From Chitinophagales bacterium (lineage in GTDB: Bacteria; Bacteroidota; Bacteroidia; Chitinophagales; Chitinophagaceae), in the NCBI GenBank assembly GCA_015655125.1, contig JAATFP010000061.1, forward strand, positions 34,316 through 98,315: 64,000 nucleotides of DNA. Direction: 5' to 3'. The notes beneath the pieces were generated by a model. The model did no database searches and was not told where the DNA came from. It worked only from the letters and a program-made list of their open reading frames with translations. This document shows, one piece after another, positions 35,425 to 42,870 of this stretch. The position numbers and the translations under genes were made by a program. Numbering within the stretch: position 1 is the first letter of the stretch; each line of letters opens with the position of its first letter.

Positions 35425-35428
35425 TTTT

Positions 35429-35478
35429 CTGTCATCCTGAGCTTGTCGAAGGTGCCTTCGACAAGCTCAGGATGACAG
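35429..35478. repeat. perfect 24-bp palindromic REP-like element
   Basis: Arms ctgtcatcctgagcttgtcg-aagg and the exact complement ccttcgacaagctcaggatg-acag, separated by TG. The core CTTCGACAAGCTCAG is found in intergenic repeats of many bacterial genomes (general knowledge). Related copies are at 36997-37046 and 50533-50659. It is transcribed within the ATP-grasp to alpha-E gap and should form a strong hairpin. Confidence 0.9.
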
Positions 35479-35503
35479 AGATTCATAATTTTTAATTCCG
35501 GCG

Positions 35504-36949
35504 CTAGCCGAGCACCCACGTATCCTTGCTTCCTCCGCCCTGCGACGAATTCACCACCAGTGAACCTTCGCGCAGCGCAACCCTGGTTAATCCGCCGGGA
35601 ACGATCTCGATTCCATCCGGACCAAACAACGCATATGGACGAAGATCAACGCGGCGCGGCTGCAATTTGCCATTCATATAACAGGGCGACGACGACAGGC
35701 TGATGATCGGCTGCGCAATGAATTCCCGCGGATTCTGCAATACTTCACCTTTGTATTTTATGATCTCTTCGCTGGAGGCCGCACTTCCCATCAGCATTCC
35801 ATATCCGCCACTTTCGTTTGTTTTTTTGATCACCATACTTTCGATATTGTTGAAAACATGCTCCCGTTCCTCCGGGCGATCGAGATGATAGGTAGGAACG
35901 TTCTTCAGGATAGGCTCCTCATTCAGATAATAGCGGATCATCGCCGGTACAAAAGTGTATATAGCTTTATCATCTGCTACGCCATTGCCCAAAGCATTCA
36001 CAATCGCTACGTTTCCTTTGCGATACGCGCTCATGATGCCGGCCACGCCGAGCATGCTGCCGGGATTGAAGACCAGCGGATCGAGAAATTCATCATCTAC
36101 GCGGCGATAGATCACATCCACCTGCTGCAGTCCCGTAGTTGTTTTCATATATACTTTGTGGTCATCCACTACCAGGTCGCTTCCCTGTACCAGTTCTACA
36201 CCCATCAGCCGCGCCAGCGTTGTATGCTCAAAATAGGCGGAATTGTAAATTCCGGGAGTAAGCAATACAATGGTTGGGTTCTTTATTTGCCTGGGCGATA
36301 AGGAAACCAGGTTTCGGTACAAAATATTCGGATATTCTGTCACGCTCCGAACGGCATTGTTTGGCAGCAGGTCGGGAAAGATGCGCTTCGTGATCTCCCG
36401 GTTTTCGAGCATATAGCTCACCCCGCTTGGCGTACGGAGATTATCTTCCAGTATATAGAAAGTGCCGTCGCTGTTGCGGATGAGATCGATACCCGATATA
36501 TGCACATAAATGTCATAAGGAACCGGGAAGTTGTACATCTCACGGAGGTAATGCGGACAACTGTATATCATTTCCGTAGGAATGATGCCATCTTTAAGGA
36601 TGAACTGGTTGCTGTAAATATCTTTCAGGAAAAGATTGAGCGCCTTTAGCCGCTGCCTGATGCCTTTTTCTATATAATCCCATTCTGAAGAAGTAATGAT
36701 GCGGGGAATGATGTCGAACGGGAATATTTTCTCAATTCCCTCCCCACTGCTGTAAACGGTAAAAGTGATGCCCTGGCTCATGAAAAGCTTTTTGGCCAGT
36801 TCTTCTTTTTTATTAAGCTCTTCGATGGAAAGCTGCTGGAGAAACTCAACAGCTTTTTTATACTGTTCGCGCACAGATGCATCTTTATACATCTCATCCC
36901 AGGTATTGGCATCCACCAGATACGATTGCAGCAATTCGCTTGTTTGCAT
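35504..36949 (-). CDS. circularly permuted ATP-grasp protein (type 2)
   Basis: 481 residues. Matches the DUF404/DUF407 architecture: GITFTVYSSGEGIEKIFPFD, DIYSNQFILKDGIIP, LRTPSGVSYMLENRE, and toward the C terminus LGNGVADDKAIYTFVP, ESGGYGMLMGS and LRPYALFG. Such enzymes are predicted to make peptide or amide bonds with ATP. First gene of the three-gene module on the minus strand. The -7 box TATATTTG at 37092-37099 would give a long leader of about 135 bases that contains a palindromic repeat. Confidence 0.88.
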   Translation of the reverse strand: MQTSELLQSYLVDANTWDEMYKDASVREQYKKAVEFLQQLSIEELNKKEELAKKLFMSQGITFTVYSSGEGIEKIFPFDIIPRIITSSEWDYIEKGIRQRLKALNLFLKDIYSNQFILKDGIIPTEMIYSCPHYLREMYNFPVPYDIYVHISGIDLIRNSDGTFYILEDNLRTPSGVSYMLENREITKRIFPDLLPNNAVRSVTEYPNILYRNLVSLSPRQIKNPTIVLLTPGIYNSAYFEHTTLARLMGVELVQGSDLVVDDHKVYMKTTTGLQQVDVIYRRVDDEFLDPLVFNPGSMLGVAGIMSAYRKGNVAIVNALGNGVADDKAIYTFVPAMIRYYLNEEPILKNVPTYHLDRPEEREHVFNNIESMVIKKTNESGGYGMLMGSAASSEEIIKYKGEVLQNPREFIAQPIISLSSSPCYMNGKLQPRRVDLRPYALFGPDGIEIVPGGLTRVALREGSLVVNSSQGGGSKDTWVLG

Positions 36950-36996
36950 AAACAGTGTGTTTGGACGTGAATGACAGGCAACCGATATGATGCGGT

Positions 36997-37046
36997 CCTG
37001 CCGGCCTGAGCTTATCGAAGGGCTTCGGCAAGCTCAGGCTGGCAGG
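36997..37046. repeat. REP-like palindrome, imperfect copy
   Basis: Arms cctgccggcctgagcttatc-gaag and cttcggcaagctcaggctgg-cagg around GG. The few differences between arms mostly leave G-T pairs in one RNA sense. It shares the core of the element at 35429-35478 and lies in the leader of the ATP-grasp gene. Confidence 0.75.
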
Positions 37047-37091
37047 ATCTGGAACGCTGGATCAAGAAACAATTAATATTCTCATATCAGC

Positions 37092-37099
37092 CAAATATA
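37092..37099 (-). promoter_or_regulatory. -7 box for the ATP-grasp/alpha-E/transglutaminase operon
   Basis: Minus-strand TATATTTG is an exact TAnnTTTG. The -33 position reads TCTT, so only the -7 element is convincing. Confidence 0.4.
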
Positions 37100-37371
37100 A
37101 TGAAAGGAATTTTAATTTAAGAATATGAGGAGCCGAATACACAGATTGTTGCTACAGATTACACAGATTTCCACAGATCAACGAACTATAAGCAATGAGC
37201 CGTTAGCAATTGGAGTTATTTTACCCTTATCAGCGGTGCCTGTTGCCAATTGATCGTTCTTTTTTGTTTTTCTTAACAGGCAGCCGAATTCTTTTGGCAC
37301 CGTATTTGAAATATACATTGCATCAACAATTACAATTCAAATTTTCTCATAAGCAGTTAGTTTTGGTAAAC

Positions 37372-37403
37372 GGCCCCTGTTTCTACAGGGGCCTTTCTTT
37401 TTC
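37372..37403 (+). terminator. orphan intrinsic terminator
   Basis: Perfect 9-bp GC-rich stem GGCCCCTGT/ACAGGGGCC with loop TTCT, then TTTCTTTTTC. It lies upstream of the promoter for the following gene, so it must end a different rightward transcript. No plus-strand gene is seen in the preceding 400 bases, so a small RNA is possible. Confidence 0.75.
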
Positions 37404-37425
37404 TGCAAGGTTTAAGGGTTAGGTA

Positions 37426-37456
37426 TTAGGTTTAAGGCGTATAAATAATACCTTTG
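37426..37456 (+). promoter_or_regulatory. promoter of the GH18/deacetylase/GT2 gene
   Basis: TTAG at 37426-37429 (one mismatch from TTTG), a 19-base spacer and an exact TACCTTTG at 37449-37456. The leader would be about 60 bases. Three 7-base units (ttacgcc, ttatacc, ttatacc) end just before the ATG at 37525. Confidence 0.5.
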
Positions 37457-37524
37457 TTTCATAATCATTGTGATGATCCGTACCTGAAAGATGTAAATGC
37501 TTACGCCTTATACCTTATACCTTT

Positions 37525-40500
37525 ATGCAACATTCCCCCCAGATCTTTCAAACCAATAACAATAATCGTTGGAGAAGTTTTAAATGGACTGGCCGCATCA
37601 TTGCGGTGGTAACGCTGTTTTTTATTGCAGTCGCCGTTTTGGCAGTTATAAATGCCAATAATCCGGACCTGCCCGTGCTGGACAATAAGGCCAGGGCTTA
37701 TCAGGATAAATTGGATCCATCCAACAAATTCACTTTCGCCTCGCGGTTAAATAAGAAATACAAGGGATTCAAGGATTTTCTTTCGAAAAAAGTTGCAGAA
37801 GACTCTCTTAACAATCTTCACAATGCTGCTATAAAAACATCTGCCATCCGTGCAGCATTTTATACGCCGTGGGATCGTTCGGCGTTACCCGACCTGATTA
37901 AAAATGCCGATAAACTCAATACCATTTTCCCCGAATGGTTCTTTATCGATACTACAACGTTTGCGTTGCAGACAAGGATCGATACTGCCGGCCTTTCTGT
38001 GATGCGACAAAACAATCTGAGCATCCAGCCTATACTTAATAATTTTCGCACTAATATGCAAAACGCATCGCAAGGAAATTTCGATAGCAGGTTGCTGCAC
38101 GTAATTCTTACAGATGCCGTCAAGCGGAAAAAGCTCATCGCCCAAATTGCCGATACGCTTGCTTTTTACAGGCTGCAGGGGCTGAATGTGGATTTTGAAA
38201 ATATGAATGAGTCTGCCAACGAGGCACTGACACAGTTTCAAAAAGAATTATATGAGGCACTTCATCCCAAAGGCTTTCTCGTGAGCATGGATGTAGAGGG
38301 CATGAATGAAGATTATGATTTTAAAAGCCTGGCTGCCTACAACGATCACGTGGTGTTGATGGCCTATGATCAATACAACGACGCTTCCGGCGCCGGACCA
38401 ATCAGCGCGCAGAAATGGATCGAGCAGCAACTGGATTGGATGGATGACAAAGTAGACGCACACAAGATCATCCTCGGCGTGGCGGGCTATGCCCGCGATT
38501 GGGTGACGGAAAAAACGGAGAACGGACCGGCAAAATCCGTGGAGGATCTTTCCTATTCCGCTGTAATTGCCCGCGCAAAACTGATCAACGCCAATATTGA
38601 GTTTGACAATGATACCTACAACCTACACTACAGCTATACTATCCCGGAAACCGATACTGCCGGCGAAACGCGTCATGACATCTGGTTCACCGATGCCGCC
38701 ACCACATTCAACATCCTTCGTTTCAGCGATGATTATTCTACTGCCGGTACAGCATTGTGGCGCCTTGGCGGCGAAGATCCGCGGATGTGGAACTATTACG
38801 GGCGCGATCTCAGTACGTCCGGGCTTCAAAAAGAGCCCTTCGATTTCACTACTCTGGAAGTTGTTCCGATCGATGTGAACAGCAAGCCCATCCCGACAGG
38901 TGAAGGAGAATTGCTTCGCATTTTATATTCGCCGCAGGCGGGAAAAATAAAACTGGAAGTGGACAAAGCCGACATGCTTATTTCTGAGCAACAGTACCTG
39001 CAGTTGCCTTCGGGTTATTTATACCAAAAATTTGCGGAGGATAAAACGCCGATGGGCCAGCCCGGCCATAAGATTATACTCACTTTTGACGATGGCCCGG
39101 ATGATGTGTATACACCCAAAATATTATCCATTCTTGAAAAAGAAAAAATACCGGCTACGTTTTTTCTGATCGGGCTAAATGCCGAACGAAATATTCCGTT
39201 GCTGCAAAGGTTGTATAAAAGCGGTTACGAGATCGGCAACCATACATTCACGCACGGCAACATTGCAAAGATGAGTCCGGAGCGGGCCGAACTTGAAATG
39301 AAGACCACGCGCGCGCTAATCGAATGTGTAACGGGTCATTCAACGATTCTCTTCCGCGCACCTTATAATGCCGACAGCGAGCCATCAACATACGAAGAGA
39401 TCGAACCGCTGGCGCGAAGTAAAAAAGATAATTATATTTCCGTAGGCGAAAGTATCGATCCCAACGATTGGGATCCGAACATGAATGCAGACAGCATTTA
39501 CAACCGTACGATCCGCTTTGCGGAACAAAACGATGCGAACATCATTTTGCTGCACGATGCCGGCGGCAAAACGCGCCAGCCAACAGTGGATGCCTTGCCG
39601 CGCATCATCGAATATTTTAAAAAACGTGGTTGCAAATTTACTACCGTAGCCGATCTGATGGGCAAAACCAAAGATGATGTGATGCCCCCGATAGCACAAA
39701 CCTGGAAAAACAAGGCTAACTGGTACGTAGTGGAAGGCACTTATTGGACTACCAATATTTTATTTTCACTCTTTGTGGTGGGTATTATTTTGTCGGTCGG
39801 AAGAATGGCCATCATGGCTTTGTTTGCTTCGATACAGATGCGCAAAGAGAAAAAAGCCGCAGCACTATTGGCCGGGAAGATCATACATTATCCTGCGCCG
39901 CTTGTTTCCGTGATCGTGCCGGCTTACAATGAAGAAGTAAATGCGGCCCGCACCGTGGAAAGCCTGCTGCAACAAAATTATCCGAACCTTCAGGTAATTT
40001 TCGTGGACGACGGCAGCAAGGATAATACATTTAAAACGGTAAGCGATGCCTTTGAAGGTGACAACAGGGTAAAAGTTGTTACGAAAGTAAATGGTGGCAA
40101 AGCCTCTGCGCTCAATTACGGCATCGCGATCGCCGATAGCGAATACGTGGTTTGCATTGATGCCGACACACAATTGAAAAATGATGCGATAACAGAATTG
40201 ATGAAAAAATTCTTTGTTCATGGTGAAACCGCTTCAGAAGAAAATGAAGTAGGCGCTGTGGCCGGAAATGTAAAAGTGGGCAATGAAATAAACATGATCA
40301 CACGCTGGCAAAGCATTGAGTATATCACTTCACAAAATTTCGACCGGCGCGCATTTGATCTGCTGGATTGCATCACGGTGGTGCCGGGTGCAATCGGCGC
40401 TTTTAAAAAACAAGCCATCATTGATGCGGGCGGTTTTACTACCGATACGCTGGCAGAAGATTGCGACCTTACCATGCGGTTGCATCGCAGCGGCTACCAG

Positions 40501-41019
40501 GTTCGCAACTGCAATACCGCCATATCCTACACCGAAGCACCGGAAACGATGAAGCAATTTATGAAGCAGCGGTTTCGCTGGAGCTTTGGCGTGATGCAGA
40601 GTTTCTGGAAACACCGTGATGCTACGTTCAATCCGAAATATAAAAATTATGGGATGATCGCCATGCCGAACATATTGGTGTTCCAGATGATCCTGCCGTT
40701 TCTGGCACCATTGGCAGATATTATCCTGGTGTTGAGCCTGCTGGCCGCAGGTTTCGGTATCATCCCGGCAAGCGTGGGGCACATCGTTTTATATTATCTC
40801 ATTTTTACATTAGTAGACGTAGCCGGTGCCGCGCTTGCTTTTGCCTTTGAAAAAGAAGATTATAAAAAACTGATCTGGCTCATTCCGCAACGGTTGATAT
40901 ATCGCCAGTTGATGTATTATATCCTGATCAAATCTTTCAACAAAGCCATCAAAGGTGAACTACAAGGCTGGGGTGCCTTAAAACGTACGGGTAATGTGAA
41001 ACAGTTTGCAGGAAATTAA
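37525..41019 (+). CDS. three-domain polysaccharide enzyme: GH18-like, CE4 deacetylase, GT2 synthase
   Basis: 1164 residues. A membrane helix at 23-42 is followed by a GH18-like domain (about 105-430) with D223-x-E225 in GLNVDFENM. A polysaccharide deacetylase domain (515-715) has Asp522-Asp523 (TFDDGPD), His573 and His577 (NHTFTH) and Arg611 (RAPYN). A helix at about 742-765 precedes a family 2 glycosyltransferase (790-1030) with VDDGS, D879-x-D881, ED 978-979 and Q1015-x2-R1018-W1019. Further helices end the protein. It joins in one chain the jobs of PgaB and PgaC: synthesis and partial deacetylation or cleavage of a beta-1,4 or beta-1,6 GlcNAc-type polymer. The product is inferred. Confidence 0.88.
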   Translation: MQHSPQIFQTNNNNRWRSFKWTGRIIAVVTLFFIAVAVLAVINANNPDLPVLDNKARAYQDKLDPSNKFTFASRLNKKYKGFKDFLSKKVAEDSLNNLHNAAIKTSAIRAAFYTPWDRSALPDLIKNADKLNTIFPEWFFIDTTTFALQTRIDTAGLSVMRQNNLSIQPILNNFRTNMQNASQGNFDSRLLHVILTDAVKRKKLIAQIADTLAFYRLQGLNVDFENMNESANEALTQFQKELYEALHPKGFLVSMDVEGMNEDYDFKSLAAYNDHVVLMAYDQYNDASGAGPISAQKWIEQQLDWMDDKVDAHKIILGVAGYARDWVTEKTENGPAKSVEDLSYSAVIARAKLINANIEFDNDTYNLHYSYTIPETDTAGETRHDIWFTDAATTFNILRFSDDYSTAGTALWRLGGEDPRMWNYYGRDLSTSGLQKEPFDFTTLEVVPIDVNSKPIPTGEGELLRILYSPQAGKIKLEVDKADMLISEQQYLQLPSGYLYQKFAEDKTPMGQPGHKIILTFDDGPDDVYTPKILSILEKEKIPATFFLIGLNAERNIPLLQRLYKSGYEIGNHTFTHGNIAKMSPERAELEMKTTRALIECVTGHSTILFRAPYNADSEPSTYEEIEPLARSKKDNYISVGESIDPNDWDPNMNADSIYNRTIRFAEQNDANIILLHDAGGKTRQPTVDALPRIIEYFKKRGCKFTTVADLMGKTKDDVMPPIAQTWKNKANWYVVEGTYWTTNILFSLFVVGIILSVGRMAIMALFASIQMRKEKKAAALLAGKIIHYPAPLVSVIVPAYNEEVNAARTVESLLQQNYPNLQVIFVDDGSKDNTFKTVSDAFEGDNRVKVVTKVNGGKASALNYGIAIADSEYVVCIDADTQLKNDAITELMKKFFVHGETASEENEVGAVAGNVKVGNEINMITRWQSIEYITSQNFDRRAFDLLDCITVVPGAIGAFKKQAIIDAGGFTTDTLAEDCDLTMRLHRSGYQVRNCNTAISYTEAPETMKQFMKQRFRWSFGVMQSFWKHRDATFNPKYKNYGMIAMPNILVFQMILPFLAPLADIILVLSLLAAGFGIIPASVGHIVLYYLIFTLVDVAGAALAFAFEKEDYKKLIWLIPQRLIYRQLMYYILIKSFNKAIKGELQGWGALKRTGNVKQFAGN

Positions 41020-41107
41020 CGTATATGAAATACTTTTACCTTTCCAATATAAAAATAGTAACGAGGTGGCAACTACAGAAACCGGACGAAAGAATTTCCT
41101 GAAAAAA

Positions 41108-41956
41108 ATGGGCGGCAGAAAAACATCATCACGGTCTGCCGACGAAATGAGCTTTATCGATCACCTTGAAGCCTTGCGTTGGCATATTGCACGGGCGGTA
41201 CTTGCCTGGCTCGTAGCTACGATCATCATCTTTATAAAAATAGACTGGATATTTGACAACGTTATTATGGCACCTGCCCGACCGGAATTCATTACTTATG
41301 GCGGGTTGTGCAACCTTGGCCACAACTTGCATCTCGGCGATGCGTTTTGCATGCCGCCGGTAAAGATTTCTTTTCTCATCAATACCGTGAGCGGCTCGTT
41401 CATGTCTGCCATTTCTATTGCAATGACTGGCGGTGTGGTGCTGGCATTTCCATATATTTTCTGGGAACTATGGCGGTTCATCAAACCAGCTTTATCTCCT
41501 AAAGAGATCCGTTACAGTCGCGGCAGTATTTTTTGGGTAACGCTTTGTTTTGTGCTTGGCGGCGCATTTGGTTATTACCTTCTGGCGCCGTTCACTTTTA
41601 ATTTTCTCGGAAATTTTAAACTCGGTACCGCAGGTGTGTATGAATACAAACCTACACTTGACGATTACATAGATACGATCAACAACATCATACTTGGTTG
41701 CGGCATTGCCTTTGAATTGCCGATACTTGCATTTGTGCTGGCCAAAATCGGACTGATCTCTGCAAAGTTTTTACGTACTTACCGAAAATACGCATTCGTC
41801 ATCATCCTTATCATTGCAGCTGTGATCACTCCTTCACCCGATTGGACAAGCCAGGCATTGGTTTCGCTTCCACTGTTGTTGTTATATGAAATAAGCGTGT
41901 GGATCGTAAAGAAAGTTGACAAGCAGCGCGAGAAAGATGAGAAAGAGTGGAGTTAA
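41108..41956 (+). CDS. tatC: Sec-independent translocase protein TatC
   Basis: About 282 residues from ATG 41108; an in-frame ATG at 41006 would add 34 residues and overlap the previous gene. The N-terminal MSFIDHLEALRWHIARA is the TatC signature, and six membrane helices follow. SPKEIRYSRGSIFWVTLCF and PDWTSQALVSLPLLLLYE are typical. TatC is the receptor for twin-arginine signal peptides. No tatA or tatB is adjacent. Transcription ends at the strong terminator 41980-42010. Confidence 0.94.
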   Translation: MGGRKTSSRSADEMSFIDHLEALRWHIARAVLAWLVATIIIFIKIDWIFDNVIMAPARPEFITYGGLCNLGHNLHLGDAFCMPPVKISFLINTVSGSFMSAISIAMTGGVVLAFPYIFWELWRFIKPALSPKEIRYSRGSIFWVTLCFVLGGAFGYYLLAPFTFNFLGNFKLGTAGVYEYKPTLDDYIDTINNIILGCGIAFELPILAFVLAKIGLISAKFLRTYRKYAFVIILIIAAVITPSPDWTSQALVSLPLLLLYEISVWIVKKVDKQREKDEKEWS

Positions 41957-41979
41957 CTAATTAATAATTTTAATACATC

Positions 41980-42010
41980 AAGGTCTTTGCAAATCGCAAA
42001 GACCTTTTTT
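41980..42010 (+). terminator. intrinsic terminator after tatC
   Basis: Perfect 11-bp stem AAGGTCTTTGC/GCAAAGACCTT, loop AAATC, followed by TTTT. It cleanly separates tatC from the rpiB promoter at 42027-42055. Confidence 0.85.
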
Positions 42011-42026
42011 CAAAATAATCACATCG

Positions 42027-42055
42027 TTGCAAGTATTCAATAATTTGTAAATTTG
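42027..42055 (+). promoter_or_regulatory. promoter of rpiB
   Basis: TTG at 42027-42029, an 18-base spacer and an exact TAAATTTG at 42048-42055. The predicted leader of about 37 bases consists of a five-unit 7-bp array (42060-42094: attatta, aatattc, attattc, actatta, atttacc). Confidence 0.6.
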
Positions 42056-42059
42056 GGGC

Positions 42060-42094
42060 ATTATTAAATATTCATTATTCACTATTAATTTACC
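42060..42094. repeat. heptanucleotide-periodic array in the rpiB leader (5 units)
   Basis: Five 7-base units with an A-x-T-A-T-T-like core end 4 bases before the rpiB ATG. Here the array would form nearly the whole 5' leader of the mRNA. Confidence 0.5.
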
Positions 42095-42098
42095 AACC

Positions 42099-42548
42099 AT
42101 GAATACCTTCGACCTCACCAAACCTATCGCCATCGGTTGCGACCATGCAGGATTTGATTGCAAAGAAGAATTGATATCACTCCTGGAAGGGGAAAGCAGG
42201 TCGTTTAAGGATTATGGAACTTTCAGCAAAGATTCTGTTGACTACCCTGATTTTGCACATCCCGTGGCTAATGCGGTAGAAAGCGGTGAGGCATCATTCG
42301 GGATCTTATTATGCGGCAGCGCAAACGGCGTGGCCATTACAGCCAACAAACACCAGGGAATCCGTGCGGCACTTTGCTGGGAAGTGGAGATTGCAGAACT
42401 TGCGCGCAAGCACAACGATGCCAATATTGTTTGTATTCCCGCCAGGTTTATCAGCGATGGCGATGCAGAAAAGATCCTCGATGTATTTATGAATACAGCA
42501 TTTGAAGGCGGAAGACATGCGAACCGCGTGGAGAAGATTTCGTGTTAA
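42099..42548 (+). CDS. rpiB: ribose-5-phosphate isomerase B
   Basis: 149 residues, the normal RpiB length. The substrate segment is IAIGCDHAGFDCKEEL. The catalytic base Cys72 is in LLCGSANGVAITANK, and the IRAALCWEVEIAELARKHNDANI stretch matches the family. It interconverts ribose 5-phosphate and ribulose 5-phosphate in the pentose phosphate pathway. It has its own promoter after the tatC terminator. Confidence 0.95.
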   Translation: MNTFDLTKPIAIGCDHAGFDCKEELISLLEGESRSFKDYGTFSKDSVDYPDFAHPVANAVESGEASFGILLCGSANGVAITANKHQGIRAALCWEVEIAELARKHNDANIVCIPARFISDGDAEKILDVFMNTAFEGGRHANRVEKISC

Positions 42549-42870
42549 TGCAAAACATTTTTTAGGAACACTGTATCAACCTTGCGCAGGTTTTTTTGAA
42601 GAATCAATGAATATTGCGCACCATTCTAAAGTAAGTTTCCTTTTTCTGTCCAATAAATCTGATCCACTATCAAACGATAACTGTTTCCTTCAATATTAAA
42701 TACAACCCTGTTATTTTCTTGTATGCTTGCAGAAGGATGTTTTCTGGTCTTTGAAATTAAAAACAGTTTTTGCCAAAGAAAAAATTGCCCACTAAAAAGC
42801 CGCTCGTCAAATAATAATTTTCAACAACTCACTTTTACTTATTTTAGTCTACTCAACTTAATCTTCATGC
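42549..42870. other. 322-base gene-free region after rpiB
   Basis: Contains a weak terminator-like hairpin (42578-42597: AACCT/AGGTT around TGCGC, then TTTTT) that probably ends rpiB transcription. The rest is AT-rich with no recognisable gene. The promoter of the M28 peptidase must lie here; TATTTTAG near 42839 is only a partial match to the -7 consensus. Confidence 0.45.

Larger units (their letters stand above)
36950..37524. other. 575-base gene-free region between ATP-grasp gene and polysaccharide enzyme gene
   Basis: Holds, from left: a palindromic repeat (36997-37046), the ATP-grasp gene promoter (37092-37099, minus), four CAGATT-containing direct repeats at about 37140-37178, a strong plus-strand terminator without a visible gene (37372-37403), a short 7-bp array (37410-37437), and the promoter of the next gene (37449-37456). 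No convincing open frame is present. Confidence 0.6.

Noticed and set aside
41006..41107. Longer tatC N terminus from ATG 41006
   Set aside because: It overlaps the upstream gene and adds residues without family match; ATG 41108 lies shortly before the conserved MSFIDHLE segment.
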